Part shown: piece by piece, positions 42,610 to 50,306 of the stretch
How the letters are laid out: every line of letters begins with the position of its first letter
Numbering within the stretch: position 1 is the first letter of the stretch
Assembly: GCF_020873895.1 (NCBI RefSeq)
Contig: NZ_JAHWGT010000029.1
Coordinates: 27,743-91,742 of the forward strand
Length of the DNA stretch: 64,000 nt
Source of the DNA: Streptomyces sp. DH12
GTDB taxonomy: Bacteria > Actinomycetota > Actinomycetes > Streptomycetales > Streptomycetaceae
Direction: 5' to 3'
Notes under the pieces: generated by a model
The model's database searches: none
Seen by the model: only the letters and a program-made list of their open reading frames with translations
Told to the model about the DNA's origin: nothing
Position numbers and translations under genes: made by a program

Positions 42610-43400
42610 CCACCACCCCGCGCATCGACGACCTCATCGAGGACGACGTCGACGTCACCCCGCAGACCCTCCTCACCGACCTGGCCCAGCTCCACCTGCG
42701 GGCCATCGCCCCGCCCACGCCCCGCTACCCGGCTGCCATGGGGTGGCAGATGCAGGCCGCCGCCCTCGCCGGCCTCTCCACCCGGCTCCTCCACGCCCTG
42801 CTGGCCGCCGCCCCGCAGGCTGCCGCCGAGCTCGCCGAGTGGTACGCGGGTCCGTTCGGTGACGGGCCGGACCTGATCGACGGGGTGGAGTGGCTCGACG
42901 ACCACGTCGCCCGGCCCGCCGGCGCCGACATCGAGGCGTGGATCCTCGAGGGGCGCCGGGCCGCCGAGAAGGCCGCGGCCCGTGTCGCCGACCGTGACGA
43001 CGACTCGGACGCCGTGCACCGCTACTTCAGCCTGTCGTACGCGAACTACCTCGTCCTCCCTCGGACCCTCATGCAGTCCATGCCGGGCGAGTGGCAGGCC
43101 CAGTTCGTGCACCTGCTGAAGCAGCTGGACGAGACCTTCGAAGGCGCCCCCCAGGCGGAGGCGTACATCGTGCAGGCCGCCGTCGAGAAGCCGGCGTACG
43201 ACCTCGACGTGCAGGAGCGTCAGGCCGCGCGTGTCTCGGTGAACAGCGACCAGGACGACACCATGTACACCCACAGGTCTCTGGTGGGTGAGACGACCGA
43301 GGTGGGGCCGGACGACCTGGTTCTCGTGCCGGTCGCGGATCCGGTGCCGCACTACAACCGTGGCCGGACCCGGGTCACGCCGGGCGGGCGGTCCTTGTGA
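42606..43400 (+). CDS. Hypothetical protein
   Basis: This 264-residue protein starts at GTG in a four-base overlap. It is helical and acidic (IDDLIEDDVDVTPQTLLTDL), with WYAGPFGDGPDLIDGVEWLD and a long C-terminal helix region. No catalytic motif was found. It overlaps the dual-HTH gene by four bases. Confidence 0.6.
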   Translation: MTTTPRIDDLIEDDVDVTPQTLLTDLAQLHLRAIAPPTPRYPAAMGWQMQAAALAGLSTRLLHALLAAAPQAAAELAEWYAGPFGDGPDLIDGVEWLDDHVARPAGADIEAWILEGRRAAEKAAARVADRDDDSDAVHRYFSLSYANYLVLPRTLMQSMPGEWQAQFVHLLKQLDETFEGAPQAEAYIVQAAVEKPAYDLDVQERQAARVSVNSDQDDTMYTHRSLVGETTEVGPDDLVLVPVADPVPHYNRGRTRVTPGGRSL

Positions 43401-43906
43401 GCTCGCGCGTGGCTGGGGGCCCGTCACCGGCTGGTGGCGGGCCCGTCCCGTATCTTGCCCCGGCCCTCCGAACCGTCCTGCTGCGGGCCGCCGAAGGAGC
43501 CACCCTCAGGCAGATCGCCAAGGAACTGCGTGTCTCCGAGGTCACTGCCCGCGGCTACTCCGCCCGCATGCAGGACGCCCTGGGCGCCTGCACACTCGCG
43601 CACGCCGTTCACCGTGCACACCAGCTCGGCATGCTCGACGACCTGCCGAAGCCCGGTCCGCCGCTGCTGCCGCCGGGGTACCTGGAGGTTCTACGGCTCA
43701 TCGCCGCGGGCCTGTCAAACTCGGGGATCGCCGCAACGCTGGGCCGACCCGAGTACACGGTGATGGACCAGGTGCGTCGGATCCGGGCTCGGCTCGGCGC
43801 CCGTGATCGCAGCCATGCCGTGGCGCTGGCGATGGCAGCCGGTCTGCTGAGCGTCGAGGACGTCTTGCAGAGCAGGGTCCCTCCTTCCTGTGCACACAGT
43901 GCGTGA
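43397..43906 (+). CDS. Regulator with two LuxR-type HTH domains
   Basis: This 169-residue protein starts at GTG in a GTGA overlap. It carries two GerE/LuxR HTH units: RTVLLRAAEGATLRQIAKEL with TARGYSARMQDALG, and YLEVLRLIAAGLSNSGIAAT with VMDQVRRIRARLGARDRSH. There is no sensor domain, so it is a bare tandem DNA-binding protein. It may control this operon or a host gene. Confidence 0.75.
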   Translation: MSSRVAGGPSPAGGGPVPYLAPALRTVLLRAAEGATLRQIAKELRVSEVTARGYSARMQDALGACTLAHAVHRAHQLGMLDDLPKPGPPLLPPGYLEVLRLIAAGLSNSGIAATLGRPEYTVMDQVRRIRARLGARDRSHAVALAMAAGLLSVEDVLQSRVPPSCAHSA

Positions 43907-44006
43907 CCGATCAGGCCCAGAAGTCTCGCCGGTCTCGGGCCTGAGACCCGTACCGGCGAGTAGGCCCCTCGTTTCCGTGACTTTCTGTGACAACAAGGGA
44001 GGCGTC

Positions 44007-44678
44007 TTGTGTTCCACCACCCCAGACCCGGGCCGTGCCGGCCGGTCGGCTTCCGCCTGGGCGGACCAGGCCCGGCAGGAAGCCCGCCGCGGTGTGTGGC
44101 GGCGGCTCCTCGCCGCGCTCGGCCTCAACCCGGCCGCGCGCCGCGCCGACGCCGCGGCCGCACGGCGACACCTCGGTGCTGCGGGGGAGCAGGCCACCGC
44201 CGCCCTGCTCGATCCGCTGATCCGGGACGGCTGGTACGTCCGGCACGACCTGGCCCTGCCCGGGAGCCAGGCGAACCTCGACCACGTCCTGGTCGCCCCC
44301 ACCGGCACCGCCATGGTCGTCGTGGACACCAAGCAGTGGCACCGCAGCCGGCCGACGACCCTCGTACGGGGCCGGGTGCACTGCGGGGAGCAGGACCGGC
44401 ACGGCCAGGTCGAGGCCGTCGCCCGGTACGCCGCCCGGGCCGCCGACGCGGTGGGCCTTCCCCGGACCGCTGTGTGGCCGCTCCTCGTCGTCCACGGCTC
44501 CCCGATACCTGGAGGCCGCCTGGAGGCGCAGGCGGCCGCGTGGGACGGCGTGGTGCACGTCCTCGGGCCGGAGTGGCTCGTGCCGACGCTGCGGGCGGCG
44601 CCGCGGCGGCGGGACCCGGCGCGCGCGGCCGATCTGGTCCGCCGTGTCGACCGGGTGCTGCTGCCGTACGGGCTCTGA
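44007..44678 (+). CDS. NERD-domain (nuclease-related) protein
   Basis: The start is uncertain. A TTG at 44007 follows AGGGAGG closely and gives 223 residues; longer starts run back to 43890. The protein contains HLGAAGEQATAALLDPLIRD, HDLALPGSQANLDHVLVAP and MVVVDTKQWH, the restriction-endonuclease-like NERD pattern with D...(D/E)xK residues. NERD proteins are presumed nucleases in DNA processing, often on plasmids. Strong terminators follow. Confidence 0.75.
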   Translation: MCSTTPDPGRAGRSASAWADQARQEARRGVWRRLLAALGLNPAARRADAAAARRHLGAAGEQATAALLDPLIRDGWYVRHDLALPGSQANLDHVLVAPTGTAMVVVDTKQWHRSRPTTLVRGRVHCGEQDRHGQVEAVARYAARAADAVGLPRTAVWPLLVVHGSPIPGGRLEAQAAAWDGVVHVLGPEWLVPTLRAAPRRRDPARAADLVRRVDRVLLPYGL

Positions 44679-44685
44679 CCCGGGG

Positions 44686-44756
44686 CCCGTACGGCGCGGG
44701 GGTGCGCGCCGTACGGGGCTCGAGCGGCCCGGCACCGGAACACGGTGCCGGGCCGC
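44686..44756 (+). terminator. Double terminator after the NERD gene
   Basis: CCCGTACGGCGCG at 44686-44698 pairs with CGCGCCGTACGGG at 44705-44717. GCGGCCCGGCACCG at 44724-44737 pairs perfectly with CGGTGCCGGGCCGC at 44743-44756, followed by TTCT. Confidence 0.8.
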
Positions 44757-44815
44757 TTCTGGTGTCCGGCGCGGCTGCGGGGCGGGGGCCTCCTCCGGCT
44801 TTAAGATCACCAACC

Positions 44816-45007
44816 GTGGCAATCGAACCCCCTTCCGAATTGATCAGTGCGCAGCGCGCCGCTGACGTCCTGCACGAACGGCTTCGCGAACTGGAGCAGC
44901 AGTACGGCCGGCCCACACAGGAGGGCGGGTGGACTGAGGAGCAGAACGCGGCGTGGGCCGGGGCCTGGGCCCAGTGGCGGGACGCCGCGGAAGCGCTGCA
45001 TGAGTAG
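44816..45007 (+). CDS. Small helical protein, likely leaderless
   Basis: The GTG at 44816 lies nine bases after TAAGAT at 44801-44806 or so, a -10-like hexamer, with no ribosome binding site, suggesting a leaderless mRNA. The 63-residue product (ISAQRAADVLHERLRELEQQ, then WAGAWAQWRDAAEALHE) is a single long helix bundle. Function unknown. Confidence 0.5.
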   Translation: MAIEPPSELISAQRAADVLHERLRELEQQYGRPTQEGGWTEEQNAAWAGAWAQWRDAAEALHE

Positions 45008-45097
45008 GTGACCGCGCTCGCCGAACACACCGGAGAGCCGCGGCACAGCGTCGAGGCAGCCGTGGAGCGCGCGGCCCGGCACGGCGACACCCCCTGA
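45008..45097 (+). CDS. Possible 29-residue ORF
   Basis: A GTG directly after the previous stop opens a 29-codon frame (VTALAEHTGEPRHSVEAAVE). There is no ribosome binding site, so translation would depend on coupling. Weakly supported. Confidence 0.25.
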   Translation: MTALAEHTGEPRHSVEAAVERAARHGDTP

Positions 45098-45152
45098 CCC
45101 CGAGTGGGCCCTGCGGTCGAATCCGGAATCCCACACTCCTAGACTCGAACAT

Positions 45153-45491
45153 GTGCACGATTTTGCGTTCCCTCCCGACCTCGACCGCCTGCTCGTCCTG
45201 CGGCACTGGCTCGCGCTCGCCCTGACGGAGGCCGACGCCCGGATCGCCCAGCTCCGCGCCGAGCAGGCCGCCCACCAGCGCGCCGCGCCGCCCCCGGCGC
45301 CGGACTACCGGATCCAGCGCAGCCCCGGCGCCGGCCGCGCCGCGGTCAAGGTCCACCTCGGCGACTGCGGGATGGGCCGGAAAGCGCCCGGCGTCTCCGA
45401 GGACGCGGCGCGCCGGGCCCTGGCCGAGGGGGTACCGCCGTGCGAGGTGTGCCGACCGGACACCGAGCTGGGCATCCTCGACGCGGGGTGA
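45153..45491 (+). CDS. DUF6233-like protein
   Basis: This 112-residue protein starts at GTG seven bases after TAGACT, a possible -10 box, so the mRNA may be leaderless. It opens FPPDLDRLLVLRHWLALALTEADARIAQL and later has VKVHLGDCGMGRKAPGVSED, then CEVCRPDTELGIL. This order matches DUF6233 proteins, which are widespread and multi-copy in Streptomyces and of unknown function. The two cysteines of CEVC are conserved. Confidence 0.75.
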   Translation: MHDFAFPPDLDRLLVLRHWLALALTEADARIAQLRAEQAAHQRAAPPPAPDYRIQRSPGAGRAAVKVHLGDCGMGRKAPGVSEDAARRALAEGVPPCEVCRPDTELGILDAG

Positions 45492-45572
45492 CCCGGCCAC
45501 CTGAGATGCGGCGGGGGTCGAGGCGCCGGCGGGCGGGTAGCCATGCAGGCGACCGCAGGGGAGGGGACGCCC

Positions 45573-45698
45573 GTGAACTGTCAGCAGTGCGGCGCGCCGG
45601 CGCTGGAGCAGGGTGGCCGGTGGGTGTGCAGAGAGCTGTGCGGCTGGTCGTCGACAGCACCGGAGCCCACCCGGATACGCTCGTCAGATGACGAGTAG
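45573..45698 (+). CDS. Micro zinc-ribbon protein (41 aa)
   Basis: The GTG at 45573 follows GGGGAGGGGACGCCC. The 41-residue product has MNCQQCGAPALEQGGRWVC then RELCGW, a complete four-cysteine zinc ribbon. A second protein of the same design follows at 45745. Function unknown. Confidence 0.65.
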   Translation: MNCQQCGAPALEQGGRWVCRELCGWSSTAPEPTRIRSSDDE

Positions 45699-45744
45699 CT
45701 GGCCACCGGAACGTGAGCCGCCGCAGCTCGGGGAGGGGCCCGCT

Positions 45745-45921
45745 ATGTCTACGCCGGAGATCACGACGACGGGGTGCCGCGATTGCGGTGCGCACGTCTC
45801 CGGGCTGAACGGGCGGTACGCCTGCGGGGTGTGCGGCTGGGTGAACCACTGGGCGGAGGGCAGCAACACCCTGCCCACCGCTGCGGACGATCCTGACTAC
45901 CCGGGTCCCGACGCGGTCTGA
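45745..45921 (+). CDS. Small zinc-ribbon protein (58 aa)
   Basis: The ATG at 45745 has GGGAGGGG upstream; an ATG at 45688 would add a weakly coded leader. The protein has CRDCGAHVSGLNGRYACGVCGW, the same zinc-ribbon core as the gene before it. Tandem paralogues suggest a duplication. It converges on the Ku gene. Confidence 0.65.
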   Translation: MSTPEITTTGCRDCGAHVSGLNGRYACGVCGWVNHWAEGSNTLPTAADDPDYPGPDAV

Positions 45922-45935
45922 CCTGTCCCTGAGCG

Positions 45936-46841
45936 CTAGCCGGCCTTCCGGCGCCGGGTCGTGGCCGCGCTCTTCTTGCCCGCGGTGGCCTTCTTCGCCG
46001 GGGCCTTCTTCTTCGGGCGCTGCGGCATCTCGTGCACGGTGGCGTGCTCGTCGTCCCCGCGGGCGGCGCGGGCCTGCTCCACGGAGGCGTTGAGGGCGGC
46101 CATGAGGTCGACCACCTGCCCGGGCGGCTCCGCCTCGCCGCCGACCGGTGCCGGCTTCCGGTGGTCGGCCTTCGCGGTGATGACCTCGGCGAGGGCGTCG
46201 TGGTACCGGTCGGCGAGGTCCAGGTCGTCGAGGCGGGCGACGGTCATGGCGTCCATGAGGGCGAGCGCGCCGTCCACCTCGGCGTCGCCGACGTCGGTCG
46301 GCGCCGGCGCGAGTTCGGCGGGGTCGCGGATCTCGTCCGGCCAGCGCATCGAGTGCAGGGCAATGGCCTCGTCGAGGACCCGGAGCAGCCCGAGCCGCTC
46401 GCGGCCGTGCCACGCGAATTTCGCGATGGCGACCCGGTCGGAGCGCTTCAGCGCCTCCCGCAGCAGCTTGTACGGCTTGCCGGCGACCTGCCCGTCCGCC
46501 TGGAGGTAGTAGCTCGTGCTGATCTGCACCGGGTCGACGCGGTCGCGGGGGACGAACGCGACGATCTCGATCGCCTTCGCCGTCGGCAGCGGCATCTCCC
46601 GCAGCTCCTCGTCGGAGACCTGGACGACCGTGTCCTTGGTGATCTCGTAGCCCTTGCCGATCTCGCTCTGGTCGAGCACGCGGTCGTCGAGCTCGCAGAC
46701 CTTCTGGTAGCGGATACGGCCGCCGTCCTCGGTGTGGACCTGCCGGAAGCTGATCGAGTGGTCCTCGGTGGCAGTCACGACCTTGATGGGGATGGTGACC
46801 AGGCCGAAGGAGATCGCGCCGGACCAGACGGGGCGGGGCAT
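45936..46841 (-). CDS. ku: Ku DNA end-binding protein
   Basis: This 301-residue protein starts at ATG after GGGGGGAACCTGGAGGTGCACG. It is a full-length bacterial Ku: MPRPVWSGAISFGLVTIPIK at the start, YQKVCELDDR, STSYYLQADGQVAGKPYKLL and KFAWHGRERLGLLR in the ring domain, and a lysine-rich tail (KKKAPAKKATAGKK). Ku dimers load on double-strand ends and recruit LigD. No ligD is in the window, so it would work with host LigD. On a replicon with ends it could protect or join them. Confidence 0.93.
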   Translation of the reverse strand: MPRPVWSGAISFGLVTIPIKVVTATEDHSISFRQVHTEDGGRIRYQKVCELDDRVLDQSEIGKGYEITKDTVVQVSDEELREMPLPTAKAIEIVAFVPRDRVDPVQISTSYYLQADGQVAGKPYKLLREALKRSDRVAIAKFAWHGRERLGLLRVLDEAIALHSMRWPDEIRDPAELAPAPTDVGDAEVDGALALMDAMTVARLDDLDLADRYHDALAEVITAKADHRKPAPVGGEAEPPGQVVDLMAALNASVEQARAARGDDEHATVHEMPQRPKKKAPAKKATAGKKSAATTRRRKAG

Positions 46842-46962
46842 CGTGCACCTCCAGGTTCCCCCCTGGGGTGGTGGCCACCAGCCTAGGGCGCCGTGGCCTG
46901 CTCGGCAGCCCTGCGGCTCGACGGGTGGACGTGGCGGGGGGTCGGAGTTCTCAGACCAAGGC

Positions 46963-46992
46963 TTGCACCTTCCTAATTTAGGAAGCTATAGT
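46963..46992 (+). promoter_or_regulatory. Promoter with a 17-bp operator in its spacer
   Basis: TTGCAC at 46963-46968 and TATAGT at 46987-46992 are 18 bp apart. The spacer is nearly filled by a perfect palindrome, CTTCCTAA-T-TTAGGAAG (46969-46985). A repressor bound there would block RNA polymerase. The HTH protein encoded second in the operon is the obvious candidate ligand. Confidence 0.8.
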
Positions 46993-47044
46993 GGAGTCAC
47001 GAGGTCAGGGGAACAGCCCCAGACCCCACCGGAAGGACCCGGCC

Positions 47045-47509
47045 ATGAATCGCACCGACCTCGCCTACCAGGTCTCCCTCACCCTCGGTGACCACATCGA
47101 GGACTTCGACATCGACGCCATCGTCGACGACCTGATCGAGAACCACGACGGGCCGCTGAACAGCATCGACGACATCGAGGACACCGCCTACTGGGCGACC
47201 GTCGAGAAGCACAACACCACCCCGGCCGACGAGACCAGCGACGACGGTTCCGACAACATCGCGTGGCTGGGGTGGCAGGCCGGGACCCTCGTCCACGGCG
47301 AGGGCCCCGAGGTCATGGTCCTCAACCACCAGGAGGACGGCCACACCTCCGAGGTGATGCCGTCGATGTCCCTGCCGCTGTCCCTCGACGCCGACCACGA
47401 CGCGATGGTCAAGGCCGCCGAAACGGCCCTCCAGGCGGACGGCTGGGAGATCGTCGGGGAGTGGGACGCCGTCGACACCGGCTACACCGTCAAGGTCCGC
47501 CGCGCCTGA
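47045..47509 (+). CDS. Strongly acidic protein, anti-CRISPR or DNA-mimic candidate
   Basis: The ATG at 47045 follows GGAAGGACCCGGCC. The 154-residue protein has about 34 Asp/Glu and about 6 Lys/Arg by hand count, with runs such as HIEDFDIDAIVDDLIE and LNSIDDIEDTAYW. No enzyme motif is visible. It is first in an operon whose next gene encodes an Aca2/YdiL-like regulator and whose promoter carries a palindromic operator, the arrangement of acr-aca operons. This is guilt by association; it may instead counter restriction or do something unrelated. Confidence 0.65.
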   Translation: MNRTDLAYQVSLTLGDHIEDFDIDAIVDDLIENHDGPLNSIDDIEDTAYWATVEKHNTTPADETSDDGSDNIAWLGWQAGTLVHGEGPEVMVLNHQEDGHTSEVMPSMSLPLSLDADHDAMVKAAETALQADGWEIVGEWDAVDTGYTVKVRRA

Positions 47510-47572
47510 TTCCGCACCACTCCGGCCCGCGCCTCCCGCAGGCGCGGGCCTACCGCTTTGACAGGAGCTGCC

Positions 47573-48019
47573 ATGCAGTACACCGACCCGCCCGACATGC
47601 CCGAGGACGAGCGGATGACCCCGGCCGAGTTCAAGGTCGTCCGCGAGTTCCTCGGCCTGACCGGGGACTGGCTCGCCCGCCATCTCGGCGTCTCCCCGCG
47701 CACCGTCCGGCACTGGGAGCAGGGCAAGTACGCAATCCCCGACGGCGTTCGCCTCGCCCTCGAGGACCTCGAAGCCCGCACGGCCGCGTTCGTTTCGGGC
47801 ATCGCCGACGCCCTGATGGACCTGCCCGACCCCGGGGTCATCACCTACCGGGACGACGCCGAGTATCGCGTCGCGCACCCGGAGGTCGACTGGCCCGCCT
47901 CCTGGCACCGGGCCGTCATCGCCCGTGTCGCCCAGGAGGTCCCCGGCCTGTCGATCACCTACCCCGAGCAGGCTTCCCAGGAGGCGGCCAGTGGCCGGGC
48001 GTCCCAGCGGAACCAGTGA
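47573..48019 (+). CDS. Aca2/YdiL-like HTH regulator
   Basis: The ATG at 47573 has CAGGAGCTGCC upstream. The 148-residue protein opens with an HTH (PAEFKVVREFLGLTGDWLAR, then VSPRTVRHWEQGKYAIPDGV), followed by a helix and a C-terminal part with ITYRDDAEYRVAHPEVDWPA and SWHRAVIARVAQEVPG. This is the domain order of Aca2 and YdiL proteins, in which the C-terminal half dimerises. Aca2 represses acr operons by binding inverted repeats in their promoters, and a 17-bp palindrome lies in this operon's promoter. Confidence 0.75.
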   Translation: MQYTDPPDMPEDERMTPAEFKVVREFLGLTGDWLARHLGVSPRTVRHWEQGKYAIPDGVRLALEDLEARTAAFVSGIADALMDLPDPGVITYRDDAEYRVAHPEVDWPASWHRAVIARVAQEVPGLSITYPEQASQEAASGRASQRNQ

Positions 48020-48944
48020 TGGCGGCGCGTGCGCCTTGGTCACCAGCGGACTGACCGCACGCGAGGTGCCCGAGGCGCGCCAGGACATCATCGACTGGGC
48101 GTCCCGGACCCGCGGGCAAGGTGCAGACCGGATGCGGCCCGGCTTCGCGAACATGGTCGCGACCAACGCCGTGCACGCCGATCTGTACTACGTCAACCGC
48201 GACATGACGGCCCTGGCCCGCACCATCGGGGCAGGGCTGGACGTCTACGGGCTCTCCCGGGACGACCTTCCCAGCGAGCACGGGTTCCTAGTGTGGGACG
48301 CGCCGGCGGCCTCCAACGAGCTACCCCAGACGGTCTCGGTCGCGGTGCTCTGGTTCACCTACCGCGGGCAGGTTGCGCTCACGCTCATGGGGTCCGCCGA
48401 CGCCTACAGGACGTGGGCGGCGGGCTTCGGCCCCCAGGCCGTCCGGGACGCGCGACTGATCACCGCCGGGAAGCTGACGCTGCGCGGGCAGGCCACGAAC
48501 CTCCCCGTCGACCAGTCGGACCGGCCGTGGGGAACCTTGGACTTGGGCGACTTCGAGAAGACGGCGCGAACACTGCTGGCCACCTGGATCCTGATGCGCC
48601 AGCCAGCCGAGGAGCGCAGGGCGCTGCACCAGGTTGAGGAGGTCCTCCCGGCCAAGGCGTCCGCCAAGCGCATCGCGCGTGCCGGCGGAGACCCGACAAG
48701 CCCAGTCCGTCTGATCACCCTGCGGCAGTCGCTGCGCCGCGACGACGCCGCAACGACCGCTGAAAGCCACGCAGAGCGCGTCTACCGGCACCGCTGGATC
48801 GTCCGGCCCCACCGAGTCCGCCAGCACTACCCGTCCACGGGTGAGCACCGCACGATCTGGCGTGGCCCGTACCTGGTGGTTCCGAAGGGCTGCGAGGACG
48901 CGCCGATCATCGGCGGCGAACGCGTCAACGTCCTGCGTCGGTAA
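47991..48944 (+). CDS. Hypothetical protein in the Aca-like operon
   Basis: The GTG at 47991 has AGGAGG six bases upstream and lies inside the end of the HTH gene (29-bp overlap). The 317-residue protein has a helical N-terminal half (HADLYYVNRDMTALARTIGA), a beta-rich middle and a C-terminal region with RHRWIVRPHRVRQHYPSTGE and WRGPYLVVPKGCEDAP. The last part resembles the end of common actinobacterial proteins of unknown function. Its place in the operon suggests a role in counter-defence or in its control. Confidence 0.7.
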   Translation: MAGRPSGTSDGGACALVTSGLTAREVPEARQDIIDWASRTRGQGADRMRPGFANMVATNAVHADLYYVNRDMTALARTIGAGLDVYGLSRDDLPSEHGFLVWDAPAASNELPQTVSVAVLWFTYRGQVALTLMGSADAYRTWAAGFGPQAVRDARLITAGKLTLRGQATNLPVDQSDRPWGTLDLGDFEKTARTLLATWILMRQPAEERRALHQVEEVLPAKASAKRIARAGGDPTSPVRLITLRQSLRRDDAATTAESHAERVYRHRWIVRPHRVRQHYPSTGEHRTIWRGPYLVVPKGCEDAPIIGGERVNVLRR

Positions 48945-49145
48945 CCTGTGCCGGTTCCAGGCTGCGTCGTACAACGAGGCTTCTCGCCGGTACAGTCAGG
49001 GTGTTCCTGCTCCTACCCAGGAACGTGAAGGGCCAGGTTGGGTGTGCCTGCTCCGAGGCGTGAGGCGGGGCGGGTGTGCTGGAGCCCGCTCCTACGTACG
49101 GCGACAGCGTCGCCCGGTCCTTCCCCTCGGCTCTCAGGGCCGGCA

Positions 49146-49247
49146 CAGAACGGGCCGGGCTCGGCCTACCCCACCAACATCGGAGTAGGCCGCCGGCGCT
49201 CTTCTCCATCTCCGTGGAAGGAACGCTGGTGTGCCCGGCCCGTTCTG
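49146..49247 (+). ncRNA. Predicted three-way-junction RNA, copy A
   Basis: A 15-bp closing stem pairs 49146-49160 (CAGAACGGGCCGGGC) with 49233-49247. It encloses a 10-11 bp hairpin at about 49162-49192 (GGCCTAC/GTAGGCC) and a second hairpin at about 49196-49226 (TCCA/TGGA, closed by GCG/CGC). A second copy lies 210 bp downstream. No protein-coding frame explains it. Confidence 0.55.
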
Positions 49248-49356
49248 CTTCTCTCCACCCTCTACGTCGGTGACCTCCACCGGTTTCCGGTTTCGCCGTA
49301 CACCGGGGGCGCTCTGCCGCTACGGTGGACTCCGATACGGCTTGACAGGGCCGACA

Positions 49357-49454
49357 AGAACGGGCCGGGCTCGGCCTCCTCCACTGCAATGGAGGGGGCC
49401 CGTTGGCGCCTCCTCCACTGGAATGGAGCGGCGTCGATGTGCCCGGCCTGTTTC
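49357..49454 (+). ncRNA. Predicted three-way-junction RNA, copy B
   Basis: The first 21 bases (from AGAACGGGCCGGGC) are identical to copy A. The closing stem 49357-49370 pairs with 49441-49454 with one G-U and one bulge. The first hairpin pairs 49373-49383 with 49390-49400 over 11 bp around CTGCAA. The second pairs 49407-49417 with 49424-49433. Stem positions differ from copy A but stay paired. Confidence 0.55.
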
Positions 49455-49568
49455 CGTTGGGCTACGCACGCGAAAGCGCCCCCCGCCCTCCCCCGAAGGG
49501 GAGCAGTGGGGGTTCGTCGTTTCAGGGCGCGTGCCTGCCCTCCCGCGGGGAGGCCGGGAGGGACGGCG

Positions 49569-49604
49569 CGGCCCCGCCCGCGCGGTCAACGCAGGGCGGG
49601 GCCG
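49569..49604 (+). terminator. Terminator-like hairpin
   Basis: CGGCCCCGCCC at 49569-49579 pairs perfectly with GGGCGGGGCCG at 49594-49604. Other hairpins lie just upstream (CTCCCC/GGGGAG near 49488-49503). It could end the predicted RNA transcript. The rest of 48945-49860 holds no gene I can support; a 44-codon frame from an ATG at 49653 is the only weak candidate. Confidence 0.6.
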
Positions 49605-49860
49605 AAGGGGCGCCGCCGTGGGGGTGAGTGGGGGCGGTGCCACACCCGCATCATGCACCCGGATCCGGCCAAGAGGGTAGATGCGTGGCGGGAAATGTTC
49701 CGTGATGGCGGTGGGGCAGCGACCGAAGCGACCCAGCTTCCGGCACGGTGCGCCGGGGGCCTGGCGGTGGCATCGGCTTCGAGGTGAGGGCACCGCCAGG
49801 CACTCCTCAGCGTCGCATCCGGCACTGACACCCGCGTGCCGGCGCCGCGACGGGGGTGGG

Positions 49861-50061
49861 TCAGCCCCAGATCGAGTCGCCCTGGATCGAGGCGCCCGGC
49901 TCGTCGTCCTCGGCAGGCGCCGGAGTGGTGGCGGGCTCGTTCTGGGTGACGTCGGAGCCCCAGATCGAGTCGTCGGTGGGGCCGGCGGCGAAGGTGGCGG
50001 CGGCCGGGAAGGCCGCGGCGGCGAGCAGGGCCAGCGCGGCGGCGGTGTGGCGAGGTCGCAT
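49861..50061 (-). CDS. Secreted small protein with two DSIWG motifs
   Basis: The ATG at 50061 has AAAGGA eight bases upstream. The 66-residue product has a Sec signal peptide (RPRHTAAALALLAAAAFPAA, cleavage probably after ATFA), leaving about 40 residues. The mature part has DDSIWGSDV near its start and GDSIWG at the very C-terminus. The repeat of DSIWG at both ends and the small acidic body suggest a processed or displayed signal peptide. It is divergent from a LuxR-type regulator. Confidence 0.75.
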   Translation of the reverse strand: MRPRHTAAALALLAAAAFPAAATFAAGPTDDSIWGSDVTQNEPATTPAPAEDDEPGASIQGDSIWG

Positions 50062-50306
50062 CGGGTGTTCCTTTCGCAGGGGTTGGTGCCTCCCGGCAGT
50101 ATCCGATGGTCTCCCGCTGCGAGTCCCCCCTGTTGCCCGGGTTTCCTGCTGGCAGGCAGGCGGGGCCGGTGGGGCGGAGGCGATCAGGGTGCCGGGAGGC
50201 GCCCCACAGGTACGCTCCCTCACGAAGCGTGCGCGGTTCAACTACAAGGTGTTGCGTGCGCTGGCAGTGCGTGTACTCGCAGAAGATGACGGGGGCATGA
50301 TCAGAA

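Noticed and set aside
49653-49787. 44-codon frame opening MHPDPAKRVDAWREMFRDGG
   Set aside because: The peptide looks possible, but there is no ribosome binding site or clear promoter, and the second half is poor.
49681-50289. 202-codon plus-strand frame opposite the DSIWG peptide gene
   Set aside because: Antisense shadow; the minus frame has a signal peptide and a good ribosome binding site.
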